A stretch of 64,000 bases of DNA, from NCBI GenBank assembly GCA_004297005.1, contig SCVA01000029.1:1-64000 (forward strand), written 5' to 3'. The notes beneath the pieces are model-generated. The model searched no databases. It saw only the letters and a list, made by a program, of their open reading frames with translations, and had not been told where the DNA came from. Positions 50,895 through 59,431 of the stretch are shown in pieces. The position numbers and the translations under genes are program-made. Source of the stretch: Nevskiaceae bacterium. GTDB taxonomy: Bacteria > Pseudomonadota > Gammaproteobacteria > Nevskiales > Nevskiaceae. How positions within the stretch are numbered: the stretch's first letter is position 1; the number at the start of each line of letters is the position of its first letter.

Positions 50895-53327
50895 CTACTT
50901 TTTGCTGGCCGGCTTGCGCTTGGCGGCGGCTTTCTTGGCCGGCGCCTTCTTGGCGGCCGCCTTCTTGGTCGCCGGTTTCGGGGCCGCGTCGCCCTCGGCC
51001 TTGGCGGCCTTGCCCTTGGCGCCCTTCTTCACCGGCTTCTTCGCCGCCTCGGCTTCGGCCAGATAGGCCTCGGCCTCGAACACGGTGACGTCTTCCGGCT
51101 CGCGCTTCTTGGGCAGATTGGCCTTGCGCGTGCCGTCGGTGATGTAGGCGCCGAAGCGGCCCTTGATGATGCGGATGCCGGTGTCGCCGAACACTTTCAG
51201 CGTCGCCGCCTCCAGTGCCGCGGCCTTCTGCTCGATCAGCTCGATGACCCGCGGCAGCTCGATGGTCATCACATCGTCGTCCTTCTTCAGGCTGACGAAG
51301 TTCTTGCCGTGGCGGGCGTAGGGACCGAAGCGGCCGATATTGACCTCCACCTCGTCGCCATTGGGCAGGTGACCCAGCTTGCGCGGCAGCTTGAAGAGGT
51401 CCAGCGCTTCCTGGACAGTGATGGTGTCGATGCGCTGGCTGGCCTTAAGGCTGGCGAAGCGCGGCTTCTCGCCGTCGGGGTCGTCCTTGCTGCCGATCTG
51501 CACGAACGGCCCGAAACGGCCCAGACGCGCGGTCATGGTCTTGCCACTGACCGGGTCGACGCCGATCACCCGGGCGTCGGACACCGCGTCCTGGCGCTTG
51601 AGCTCCATCTTCTCGTCGACCTGGGGCTTGAAGCTCTTCCAGAACTCGGCGAGCAGCGGCACCCATTCCTTCTCGCCGCGCGACACTGCGTCGAGATCGT
51701 CTTCCAGGCCAGCGGTAAAGCCGTAGTCGACGTAGCGGTTGAAGTGGTCGGTGAGGAATCGGTTGACGATCATGCCCACGTCGGTGGGATTGAAGGCCTT
51801 GCCCTCCAGCCGCACATAGTCGCGGGCCTGCAGGGTGCTGATGATGCTGGCGTAGGTACTGGGGCGACCGATGTCGTATTCCTCCAGCGTCTTCACCAGG
51901 CTGGCTTCGGTGTAGCGCGGCGGCGGCTCGGTGAAGTGCTGTTCCGGCGTGACATCGACCAGGCGCAGGGTCTCGCCGACTTCCAGTGGCGGCAGGCGCT
52001 TTTCGTCGTCCTCGTCGTCCGGGGTGTCCTTGCTGTCGGTGTAGACGGCGATGAAGCCGGGCTCGACCAGCACCGAACCGTTGGCCTTGAAGGCGTGCTC
52101 GCTGCCGGCGCGCAGCTCGGCGGCGACGGTATCGAACACCGCCTGCGTCATCTGGCAGGCGACGGTGCGCTTCCAGATCAGCTCGTAGAGCTTGGCCTGG
52201 TCGGGCGTTAGATAGGGGGCTACCTGCACCGGCAGGCGCATGGCGCTGGTTGGACGCACCGCCTCGTGCGCTTCCTGGGCGTTCTTCGACTTGCTCTTGT
52301 AGTAGCGCGGCTCCTCGGGCACCGACTTGGCGCCGTACTGGTTGCCAATGACGCGGCGGATCTCGGCGATCGCCTCCTGCGCCAGGCTCACCGAGTCGGT
52401 ACGCATGTAGCTGATCAGACCGATGGTCTCGCCGGCGATGTCGACACCTTCGTAGAGCTGCTGCGCGGTGCGCATGGTGCGGGTCGAGGTGAAGCCGAGC
52501 TTGCGGTTGGCTTCCTGCTGCAGAGTCGAGGTGGTGAACGGCGGCGAGGGATTGCGGCGACGCTGCTTCTTATCGACGCTGGCCACCTTCAGCTGACCAT
52601 GCGCGGCCGCTTCCAGCGCCTTGCGGGCGGCGGTGGCCTGTTCGCCACTGGTGATGCTGAACTGCTCGACCTTCTTGCCGTGCAGTTCGACCAGGCGCGC
52701 CAGGAACAAGCTGCCCTGCTTGTCGGCGCGGGCGCTGAGCGTCCAGTACTCGCGGGCGATGAAGGCCCGTATCTCCTCCTCCCGCTCGCAGATCAGCCGC
52801 AGTGCCGGTGACTGCACACGCCCGGCGGACAGCCCAGGCTGCACCTTGCGCCAGAGCAGGGGCGAGAGATTGAAGCCGACCAGATAGTCCAGCGCGCGGC
52901 GCGCCTGCTGGGCGTTGACCAGATCAGCGGCGACTTCGCGCGGATGCGCCAGGGCCTCCTGCACAGCCGCCTTGGTGATCTCGTGGAAGACGATGCGACG
53001 CACCGGCTTGTTCTTGAGCAGACCCTTTTCTTTGAGCAGCTCGGAGAGATGCCAACTGATCGCCTCACCCTCGCGGTCAGGGTCGGTGGCCAGGTAGAGC
53101 GCGTCGGCAGCTTTCAGCGCGCGGGCGATGGCGTTGACGTGCTTCTCGTTCTTCTCGATCAGCTCGTACTTCATCTCGAAGCCGCGCGTGGGATCGACGG
53201 CGCCGTCCTTGGGCACCAGATCGCGGACATGGCCGTAACTGGCCAGGACTTCGAAGTCCGGACCGAGATACTTCTGAATGGTCTTGGCCTTGGCCGGCGA
53301 CTCGACGATGACGAGGTTCTTGCTCAT
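50895..53327 (-). CDS. topA: DNA topoisomerase I with histone-like Lys/Ala tail
   Basis: 810 residues. It relaxes negative supercoils. Toprim motifs are Glu9 in VESPAKA and DPDRE 82-86; the active Tyr is Tyr307 in ISYMRTDS. The C-terminal part (from ~590) has topoisomerase C-terminal repeats (RLGRFGPFVQIG, IGRFGPYARHG, IKGRFGAYITDG) and no CxxC zinc fingers, unlike E. coli TopA. The last ~50 residues are Lys/Ala/Pro-rich (KKAAAKKAPAKK), resembling histone H1 tails, and may bind DNA nonspecifically. AGAAGG precedes the ATG. A terminator for smg lies just upstream. Confidence 0.97.
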   Translation of the reverse strand: MSKNLVIVESPAKAKTIQKYLGPDFEVLASYGHVRDLVPKDGAVDPTRGFEMKYELIEKNEKHVNAIARALKAADALYLATDPDREGEAISWHLSELLKEKGLLKNKPVRRIVFHEITKAAVQEALAHPREVAADLVNAQQARRALDYLVGFNLSPLLWRKVQPGLSAGRVQSPALRLICEREEEIRAFIAREYWTLSARADKQGSLFLARLVELHGKKVEQFSITSGEQATAARKALEAAAHGQLKVASVDKKQRRRNPSPPFTTSTLQQEANRKLGFTSTRTMRTAQQLYEGVDIAGETIGLISYMRTDSVSLAQEAIAEIRRVIGNQYGAKSVPEEPRYYKSKSKNAQEAHEAVRPTSAMRLPVQVAPYLTPDQAKLYELIWKRTVACQMTQAVFDTVAAELRAGSEHAFKANGSVLVEPGFIAVYTDSKDTPDDEDDEKRLPPLEVGETLRLVDVTPEQHFTEPPPRYTEASLVKTLEEYDIGRPSTYASIISTLQARDYVRLEGKAFNPTDVGMIVNRFLTDHFNRYVDYGFTAGLEDDLDAVSRGEKEWVPLLAEFWKSFKPQVDEKMELKRQDAVSDARVIGVDPVSGKTMTARLGRFGPFVQIGSKDDPDGEKPRFASLKASQRIDTITVQEALDLFKLPRKLGHLPNGDEVEVNIGRFGPYARHGKNFVSLKKDDDVMTIELPRVIELIEQKAAALEAATLKVFGDTGIRIIKGRFGAYITDGTRKANLPKKREPEDVTVFEAEAYLAEAEAAKKPVKKGAKGKAAKAEGDAAPKPATKKAAAKKAPAKKAAAKRKPASKK

Positions 53328-53355
53328 TACCTTCTTTTTTTAACGCAAAGGGCGC

Positions 53356-53386
53356 AAAACAAAACGCCCGGGAGTTAACCGGGCGT
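53356..53386 (-). terminator. Rho-independent terminator of the LysM-dprA-smg unit
   Basis: ACGCCCGG (53364-53371) pairs with CCGGGCGT (53379-53386) around a seven-base loop. On the minus strand the stem is followed by TTTTGTTTT. It separates smg from topA. Confidence 0.85.
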
Positions 53387-53436
53387 CAGCTTATAAGCGC
53401 TGGCTTGCTGTCAATGCAACCAGCAACCATCCGAAA

Positions 53437-53901
53437 TCAATGCAGGAACGGCCCCGGCGCGTAGACCATGTCTTCCAGATGCCAGGCCGACTCCTCCTCG
53501 CCCGGCTGGCTGACCAGAACCAGCAGACAGACCCACTTCACCCGCTCCAGGTCGATGTCGCTTTCCAGGCTCAGCAGGCGCTCGATCACCAGCTCGCGCG
53601 ACTCGGCGGTGAGGATGCCCAGTTGCTCCAGATAGAACAGGAAGCCGCGGCATTCGGTGCTGAGCACCGCCATTTCTTCCGGCGCGTAGACCCGGATCGA
53701 GCCTCGGCTGCCGATCGCCGGCGATTGCCTCTGCTCTTCGAGGCCACCGAGCCAGGCGAAAGCGTGATTGACCTCATCCACCGGGAAACCGGCGGCGGTC
53801 AGCTCGTCACGCAGGGTGTCCTGGTTGTCGTCGTCGTGGACCTCCGTGTCGTGATAGTTCTCGAACAAGAACATCAGCACATCCAGCACGGTTTCTTTCA
53901 T
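53437..53901 (-). CDS. smg: Smg family protein (DUF494)
   Basis: 154 residues from ATG 53901 (a GTG at 53910 is also in frame). MKETVLDVLMFLFENY at the start, the AAGFPVDEVNHAFAWL middle and LLSLESDIDLERVKWVCLLVL near the end are diagnostic. Smg is widely conserved downstream of dprA in gammaproteobacteria. Its function is not known. The protein is acidic and probably cytosolic. It starts 80 bases after dprA. Confidence 0.94.
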   Translation of the reverse strand: MKETVLDVLMFLFENYHDTEVHDDDNQDTLRDELTAAGFPVDEVNHAFAWLGGLEEQRQSPAIGSRGSIRVYAPEEMAVLSTECRGFLFYLEQLGILTAESRELVIERLLSLESDIDLERVKWVCLLVLVSQPGEEESAWHLEDMVYAPGPFLH

Positions 53902-53981
53902 GACGCACACCCAATCGGTTGTGGAGTCCAGACAGCCTTGACACTACCTATAGTTGCCGCCGGTTGCAAATGGGTGACGAT

Positions 53982-55103
53982 TCAGACCTCCCGGCGCTGA
54001 TAGCCACCGGCATGCCCCGCCACCCGCCCGAGCAACTCCAGTTGGGTTAGCAAGATGTTGACCAGTTCCACCGGCAGTCCACTCGCGGCCACCAAATCGT
54101 CGATGCCGACCGGGGCGTCGGAGAGCAGGCTGAGCAGGCGCGCGGACTGAGCATCCAGCCCGGCGGGCTCGCTCGTTGCAGGCCGTTCGCCCGGCGGCGG
54201 CGAAGTCGGCTGGCTATGCAGCCAGGCCGTCAACTGCGGCGCCAGCTCCAGCAAGACGTCATCCACGCTTTCCACCAGCTTGGCACCCTCGCGGATCAGC
54301 CGGTGGCAGCCCTTGGTCAGCGGGTTGTGGATGGAGCCGGGGATGGCGAACACCTCCCGCCCCTGCTCGGCCGCCAGCCGCGCGGTGATCAGCGAACCGG
54401 ATTCCCGCGAGGCCTCGACTACCAGCACACCCAGGCTGAGCCCGGCGATGATCCGGTTGCGGCGCGGGAAATGTTCGCGCCGGGCGCCTGCGCCCGGCGC
54501 CAGCTCCGAAACCAGGGCACCGCCGCGCTCCACCAGGGCATGTGCCAGGGCCTTGTGCCGCGCCGGGTAGACCCGGTCCAGGCCGGTGCCGCAGATCGCC
54601 AGCGTCGCGCCGCCGCCGTCCAGCGCGCCCTGATGCGCGGCACCGTCGATGCCCAGGGCCAGTCCGCTGGTCACGATCAGACCGCGCCGCGCCAACTCGG
54701 CAGCGAAGGCGCGGGCGTTGTCGAGCCCCTGCGGAGTTGCTGCGCGGCTGCCGACGATGGCGAGTTGCGGCTGCGCCAGCAGGCCCGGGTCGCCGACCAC
54801 GAACAGGGCCAGAGGCGGGTTGACGATGCCGCGCAGCCGTTCGGGGTAGGCCGGATGGTTCCAGTGGACCAGATGACGGTTGCCGGCACCGGCCAGCCAG
54901 GCCAAGTCGGCCTGGACCTGGGGATCATCAGCACCCGGAGGCGGCGATCCGCGCTCGACACCGGCGCGCAGCCAGGCCGCCGGATTGGCGTCAACGGCCG
55001 CCTGGGCGGACCCGAAATGCCCCACCAACCGAAGCGCGGCGGCATTACCCAGCGCCTCGGCACGGATCAGCCGCAGCCAGGCGCTCGCGGTTTCCGGCGC
55101 CAT
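53982..55103 (-). CDS. dprA: DNA-processing protein DprA (Smf)
   Basis: 373 residues. It loads RecA onto incoming single-stranded DNA during transformation. An N-terminal SAM-like domain is followed by the Rossmann-like fold with AIVGSRAATPQGLDNARAFA, SGLALGIDGAAHQGAL and FPRRNRIIAGLS. A C-terminal winged helix (~310-373) is present. The presence of dprA with pilMNOPQ suggests natural competence is possible. It lies 20 bases after the LysM gene. Confidence 0.96.
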   Translation of the reverse strand: MAPETASAWLRLIRAEALGNAAALRLVGHFGSAQAAVDANPAAWLRAGVERGSPPPGADDPQVQADLAWLAGAGNRHLVHWNHPAYPERLRGIVNPPLALFVVGDPGLLAQPQLAIVGSRAATPQGLDNARAFAAELARRGLIVTSGLALGIDGAAHQGALDGGGATLAICGTGLDRVYPARHKALAHALVERGGALVSELAPGAGARREHFPRRNRIIAGLSLGVLVVEASRESGSLITARLAAEQGREVFAIPGSIHNPLTKGCHRLIREGAKLVESVDDVLLELAPQLTAWLHSQPTSPPPGERPATSEPAGLDAQSARLLSLLSDAPVGIDDLVAASGLPVELVNILLTQLELLGRVAGHAGGYQRREV

Positions 55104-55123
55104 CGGCGGCCGGTGGCCCCGTT

Positions 55124-56323
55124 TCAGCGACCCGCGACCGGGTCGGGCTTCTCGACCAGATCCAGCACATGGATCGGTCGATCGGCGTCCATCACCAGGG
55201 CATAGGCGACGAGCGGTGAAACCTTGAACACCATCAGCATCCCGGCCTTCTGCGGCGGCAGCTTGACGGCCTTGTTGGTGTAAGGGTCCGTCACCGCCCG
55301 GCGCGACTGCAGGATATTCAGTACATGCCCGGCTTCCAAGCCCGCCTTCGCCCCACGATTGAGGGTGACGATCTGGTACTGGCCGATCTGGGAAACACCA
55401 TTGAACACCGCAATGATCTTGCCGCCGACCGCCCGCGTCGGCGCATGCGGATAGAAGTTGGCAAGGAAGTTGTCCTTCTCCAGCGGCAACAGTCGATCAC
55501 CGCGCAGCACTTCCTGAAAGGCCTTGGTGAGCATGCCCTCGGCAGGGGAGCCAAAATTGCGCAGCTCCACCTCACCGGTCGGTACAGCCTCGTAGCCAAG
55601 GATCTCGCGGGTATCGGGGTCGCGGTAGACCACGCCCTTGCGCACGACCGAGAACGCGGTGCCGGCGTCCTTGCCCAGTTGCTGGATGAACACGCCCATG
55701 TCCGCGCCGCCGATCACATGGGCGTCGGTGAATTCCAGGATGTAGGGCGCACGATTGAGCGTGTCAGCGTCCACCACGCGCGGCCCACGCAGGAAGTTGC
55801 GGATGGTGTCGATGGGGATCGCCGGCAGGGCGGCATCGAGCGGCAAGTCACGCACCTGCGGACTGACCCGCTCCAGGCCGGCGCCCCCACGAGCCAGCAC
55901 CGGACGGCCCTTGAGATAGGCCAGCTCCAGCACGTCGCCGGGGTAGATCAGGTGCGGATTGGCGATCTTGCCGTTGACGTACCAGAGCTCCGGCCACTGC
56001 CAGGGGTCGGCGAGGAACTTCTTGGCCACATCCCAGAGCGTGTCGCCCTTCTTGACCACGTAGCGTAGCGGCGCGTCCTCGCGCAGACCGATTTCCGGCG
56101 CGATCTCACGGGCGTTGGCCAGGCTCTCGAGCGGCGTCAGCCCCTCGTCGTTCTCGTCCGGCGGCAGCGCGGAGGTACGGATGTCGGCGACCTGCGCGCT
56201 CTGCGCTGGAACTTCCAGCGTGTAGACCGGGTCAGCGGACTTGGGCTGCGACGCACAGGCCGCGAGCGCAAACGCGGTAGCGCTCACGGCGGCGAGGCGG
56301 GCGTAGGCTTTATACTGCGTCAT
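55124..56323 (-). CDS. LysM domain lipoprotein
   Basis: 399 residues from ATG 56323 (GGGAG upstream; the frame runs to 56413). A lipobox at ALAACASQ is followed by a linker and one LysM domain (RYVVKKGDTLWDVAKKFLADPWQWPELWYVNGKI). The conserved C-terminal half is as in gammaproteobacterial LysM proteins upstream of dprA (VVRKGVVYRDPDTREILGYEA, LNRGAKAGLEAGHVLNIL). It likely binds peptidoglycan in the periplasm. It is divergent from def across 119 bases. Confidence 0.93.
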   Translation of the reverse strand: MTQYKAYARLAAVSATAFALAACASQPKSADPVYTLEVPAQSAQVADIRTSALPPDENDEGLTPLESLANAREIAPEIGLREDAPLRYVVKKGDTLWDVAKKFLADPWQWPELWYVNGKIANPHLIYPGDVLELAYLKGRPVLARGGAGLERVSPQVRDLPLDAALPAIPIDTIRNFLRGPRVVDADTLNRAPYILEFTDAHVIGGADMGVFIQQLGKDAGTAFSVVRKGVVYRDPDTREILGYEAVPTGEVELRNFGSPAEGMLTKAFQEVLRGDRLLPLEKDNFLANFYPHAPTRAVGGKIIAVFNGVSQIGQYQIVTLNRGAKAGLEAGHVLNILQSRRAVTDPYTNKAVKLPPQKAGMLMVFKVSPLVAYALVMDADRPIHVLDLVEKPDPVAGR

Positions 56324-56442
56324 CTCGGCGGCTCCCTCGGCAGCTAAGGCGATTGTGGCACAAGTCCCTTCGCCGTCAAACGCTTGCGGAGGGAACTGCA
56401 AGCCTTTTCGCAATTGTTGTCCGTTTTTGGGAGGCCACCGAC

Positions 56443-56952
56443 ATGGCCCTATTGACCATCCTTCACGATCCCGACCCGCGGCTGCGCATCAAGGCCAAGC
56501 CGGTCACCGTCTTCGACACCGCGCTGCAGCGGCTGCTTGAAGACATGTTCGAGACCATGTACGACGCCCCGGGCGTCGGCCTTGCGGCCACCCAGGTCGG
56601 TATTGCCCTGCGCATCGCGGTAATGGACTGCGCCGACAAGGATCAGCCGCCGCAGAAGATCGTGATGATCAATCCCGAGCTGAGCGACGCCGAAGACCCG
56701 CAGGAGATGGAGGAAGGCTGCCTGTCGGTGCCCGACTACCGCGACAAGGTGCGCCGCTACAACAAGCTGCGGATGCGCGCGCTCGACGCTGATGGCAAGC
56801 CCTACGAACTGCTCGCGGAAGGCTTGCTGGCGCAGGCGATCCAGCACGAGATCGACCATCTCGACGGCAAGCTCTATATCGACCACCTCTCTTCGCTCAA
56901 GCGCGAGCGCTACAAGAAGAAGCGCGAGAAGCTCGCCAAGCGGGCGGCATGA
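56443..56952 (+). CDS. def: Peptide deformylase
   Basis: 169 residues from ATG 56443 with GGGAGG upstream. It removes the N-formyl group from nascent proteins. The three motifs are GVGLAATQ (44-51), EGCLSVP with metal ligand Cys93, and QHEIDH (134-139) with metal ligands His135 and His139 and catalytic Glu136. It is followed by fmt, whose product adds the formyl group to initiator tRNA. Confidence 0.97.
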   Translation: MALLTILHDPDPRLRIKAKPVTVFDTALQRLLEDMFETMYDAPGVGLAATQVGIALRIAVMDCADKDQPPQKIVMINPELSDAEDPQEMEEGCLSVPDYRDKVRRYNKLRMRALDADGKPYELLAEGLLAQAIQHEIDHLDGKLYIDHLSSLKRERYKKKREKLAKRAA

Positions 56953-56977
56953 GGCGCCGCCGCGCCGGGTTGCCGTC

Positions 56978-57904
56978 TTGAGACTGGTCTTCGCGGGCAC
57001 TCCGGAGTTCTCGGTCGCCGCGCTCGATGCCTTGGTCGCCGCCGGCCACGACATCGTCGGCGTCTACACCCAGCCAGACCGTCCCTTTGGGCGCGGCCAG
57101 AAGCTGACGCCCTCGCCGGTCGCGCAGCGGGCCAGCGCCCTGGGCCTGCCGGTGTTCAAGCCGGCCACGCTGCGCAAGGAACCGGAAGCACTGGATACCC
57201 TGCGCGCCCTGGCGCCGGAGGCGATGGTGGTGGTCGCCTACGGCCAGATCCTGCCGCAAACGGTGCTCGACATCCCGCGCCTGGGCTGCCTCAACATCCA
57301 CGCCAGCCTGTTACCGCGCTGGCGCGGGGCCGCGCCGATCCAGCGCGCCATCCTTGCCGGCGACGCCGAAACCGGCGTCACCATCATGCGCATGGACGCC
57401 GGCCTCGACACCGGCCCAATGCTGCTTCGGGAATCCCTGCCCATCGGCGCGATGACCGCCGGCGAACTACACGACGCGCTGATGCCGATGGGCGCGCGCC
57501 TGATCACCGAGGCCCTGCGTCGCCTGGAAGCTGGCACGCTACCCGACATCCCGCAGCCAGCGGAAGGCGTCACCTACGCCGCCAAGCTGAGCAAGGACGA
57601 AGCGCGCATCGACTGGAGCCTGCCGGCGGAAGAAATCGCCCGCCGCATCCGGGGCTATAACCCGGTGCCGGTTGCCTGGAGCGAACTCGCCGGAGAACGG
57701 ATCAAGTTCTACCGAGCCCAGCCGCTCGCCGCCCCGACCGGGGAGACGCCCGGGACAGTCCTGAGTACCGAGAACGACAGCCTGCTGATCGCCACTGCCC
57801 GAGGCCGGCTGGCCGTGCTGGAACTGCAACGCCCCGGCGGCAAACCACAGCCTGCGGTCGCGCTCCGGCGGTCATGGAATCCGTCAGGGCAGCGATTCCT
57901 TTAA
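56978..57904 (+). CDS. fmt: Methionyl-tRNA formyltransferase
   Basis: 308 residues from TTG 56978. No ATG or GTG is in frame between def and the conserved N-terminus RLVFAGTPEFS, so a TTG start is most likely. It formylates Met-tRNAfMet. The catalytic signature LNIHASLLPRWRGAAPIQ and the C-terminal OB domain (RIRGYNPVPVAWSEL) are present. The TTG start may lower expression relative to def and rsmB. It lies 25 bases after def and nine before rsmB. Confidence 0.95.
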   Translation: MRLVFAGTPEFSVAALDALVAAGHDIVGVYTQPDRPFGRGQKLTPSPVAQRASALGLPVFKPATLRKEPEALDTLRALAPEAMVVVAYGQILPQTVLDIPRLGCLNIHASLLPRWRGAAPIQRAILAGDAETGVTIMRMDAGLDTGPMLLRESLPIGAMTAGELHDALMPMGARLITEALRRLEAGTLPDIPQPAEGVTYAAKLSKDEARIDWSLPAEEIARRIRGYNPVPVAWSELAGERIKFYRAQPLAAPTGETPGTVLSTENDSLLIATARGRLAVLELQRPGGKPQPAVALRRSWNPSGQRFL

Positions 57905-57913
57905 AGAGAATTC

Positions 57914-59227
57914 ATGTCGAAACTTCCCGCAAACGCGCGCGGCGCGGCAGTCCAAGCGGTGCTCGCTACCCTGTCCGGCAGCAGCCTGGACGACGCCTTC
58001 GCCAAGCTGCCGGCCGACTTGCCTGCCCGTGACCAGGCTTTCGCCAAGACGCTGGCCTATGGCGTGCTGCGCGAGCATCGGCTGCTCTCCTGGCTGATCG
58101 CGCAACTGCTCGACAAGCCCCTGCCGGCCACCAGCGCCGCCCATGCCCTGCTGGCCGTCGGCCTGCACCAGTTGCGCACGCTCGGCACGCCGCCGCATGC
58201 GGCGGTGGGCGAAACCGTGAACGCCACCGAATCGCTCGGCATCGCCAAGGCGCGCGGGCTCATTAACGCCATCCTGCGTCGTTACCAGCGCGAATCGGCG
58301 GCGCTGGAAGAGCGGCTGCCGGCCGACCCGGCGATCCGCCACTCCTACCCGGACTGGCTGTCTCAGGCGGTCTGGCGCGACTGGGGCGAGCAGCACGCGG
58401 CGGTGCTGGAAGCCGGCAATGAACCAGCGCCGCTGACCTTGCGCGTCAACCGCCAGCGCGGCAGCCGCGAGGACTATCTGCGGCGCCTGGCCGAGATCGG
58501 CATGCAGGCCGAACCGCTGCCCGGCCTGCGCGATGCCCTACGCCTGGCCGAGCCCTGCCCGGTTGAACAACTGCCCGGTTTCGCCGACGGTCTGGTGTCG
58601 GTGCAGGACGCCTCCGCGCAACTTGCGGTGGACCTGCTGGAACTGCGTCCGCGCCAGCGCCTGCTCGATGCCTGCGCCGCGCCGGGTGGCAAGACCGCGC
58701 AGGCGCTGGAGCGCCAGGAAGAACTGTTCGTCACCGCGCTCGACAAGGACGCCAAGCGGCTCGCCCGCGTGCGCCAGAATCTCGACCGCCTTGGCTTGTC
58801 CTGCGTGGGCTTTCCCGCCGATGCCGCCGACACCCGCGGCTGGTGGAACGGCGAGATGTTCGACCGCATCCTGCTCGATGCGCCCTGCAGTGGCAGCGGC
58901 GTGATCCGCCGGCATCCGGACATCAAGTGGCTGCGCCGCGCCGACGACATTCCCAAGCTGGCTGCGCAGCAGACGCGCCTGCTGGAAGCCTTGTGGCCGA
59001 CGCTGGCGCCGGGTGGGGTGCTGGTCTACGCCACCTGCTCGATCCTGCGCGCCGAGGGTGAGGAGGTGGTGCGCAGCTTCCTGGTGAAGACGCCGGATGC
59101 GCAGGAAAAGAAGATCGAGGCGCGCTGGGGCGAGCCGCGCAGCGTCGGCCGCCGGATCGCGCCCGGCGCGCTCAACGACTTCGATGGTGATGGCTTCTAC
59201 TACGCCCGGCTGGTGAAGAAGGCGTGA
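57914..59227 (+). CDS. rsmB: 16S rRNA m5C967 methyltransferase RsmB
   Basis: 437 residues. The N-terminal NusB-like domain (~1-140) is followed by the SAM fold: LDACAAPGGKTAQ, LLDAPCSGSGVIRRHPDIKW (first catalytic Cys in DAPC) and VYATCSIL (second catalytic Cys). It methylates C967 of 16S rRNA. The end of the gene touches the first box of the repeat array downstream. Confidence 0.96.
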   Translation: MSKLPANARGAAVQAVLATLSGSSLDDAFAKLPADLPARDQAFAKTLAYGVLREHRLLSWLIAQLLDKPLPATSAAHALLAVGLHQLRTLGTPPHAAVGETVNATESLGIAKARGLINAILRRYQRESAALEERLPADPAIRHSYPDWLSQAVWRDWGEQHAAVLEAGNEPAPLTLRVNRQRGSREDYLRRLAEIGMQAEPLPGLRDALRLAEPCPVEQLPGFADGLVSVQDASAQLAVDLLELRPRQRLLDACAAPGGKTAQALERQEELFVTALDKDAKRLARVRQNLDRLGLSCVGFPADAADTRGWWNGEMFDRILLDAPCSGSGVIRRHPDIKWLRRADDIPKLAAQQTRLLEALWPTLAPGGVLVYATCSILRAEGEEVVRSFLVKTPDAQEKKIEARWGEPRSVGRRIAPGALNDFDGDGFYYARLVKKA

Positions 59228-59427
59228 GGCCGGGCGCCTGCGGCGCCCTGTGAGGGCGCTCGCCGCTACGCGGCTTGCTGTGAGGGCGGCCCTGCGGGCC
59301 TGTGAGGGAAAGCCCAGCCAGTTCCGGCGCGCCACTGCATTTCCTCACAGCGACGGCGCAGCCGGAGCGCCCTGACAGTGCCGCGTCAGCGGCACGACCT
59401 CACAGGGCGCGTAGCGCCCGACCTCAC
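59224..59427. repeat. Palindromic repeat array: CTGTGAGG boxes alternating with small hairpins
   Basis: Eight boxes alternate with six short hairpins over 204 bases. Left half: GTGAGG 59224, then CTGTGAGG at 59248, 59278 and 59300, with hairpins at 59232-59248, 59262-59274 and 59288-59300. Right half, opposite orientation: CCTCACAG 59343, CCTGACAG 59371, CCTCACAG 59398 and CCTCAC 59422, with hairpins at 59354-59364, 59378-59395 and 59405-59419. The two halves face each other, so the array is a large imperfect inverted repeat between the convergent genes rsmB and corA. It resembles REP/BIME-type elements in layout. It could act as a bidirectional terminator or mRNA stabiliser. I do not recognise the family. 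Confidence 0.85.
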
Positions 59428-59431
59428 GCTT

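Noticed and set aside
59224-59427. Repeat array as an attachment site or insertion sequence
   Set aside because: There is no integrase, transposase or target duplication. The pattern is many small hairpins, not two terminal repeats.
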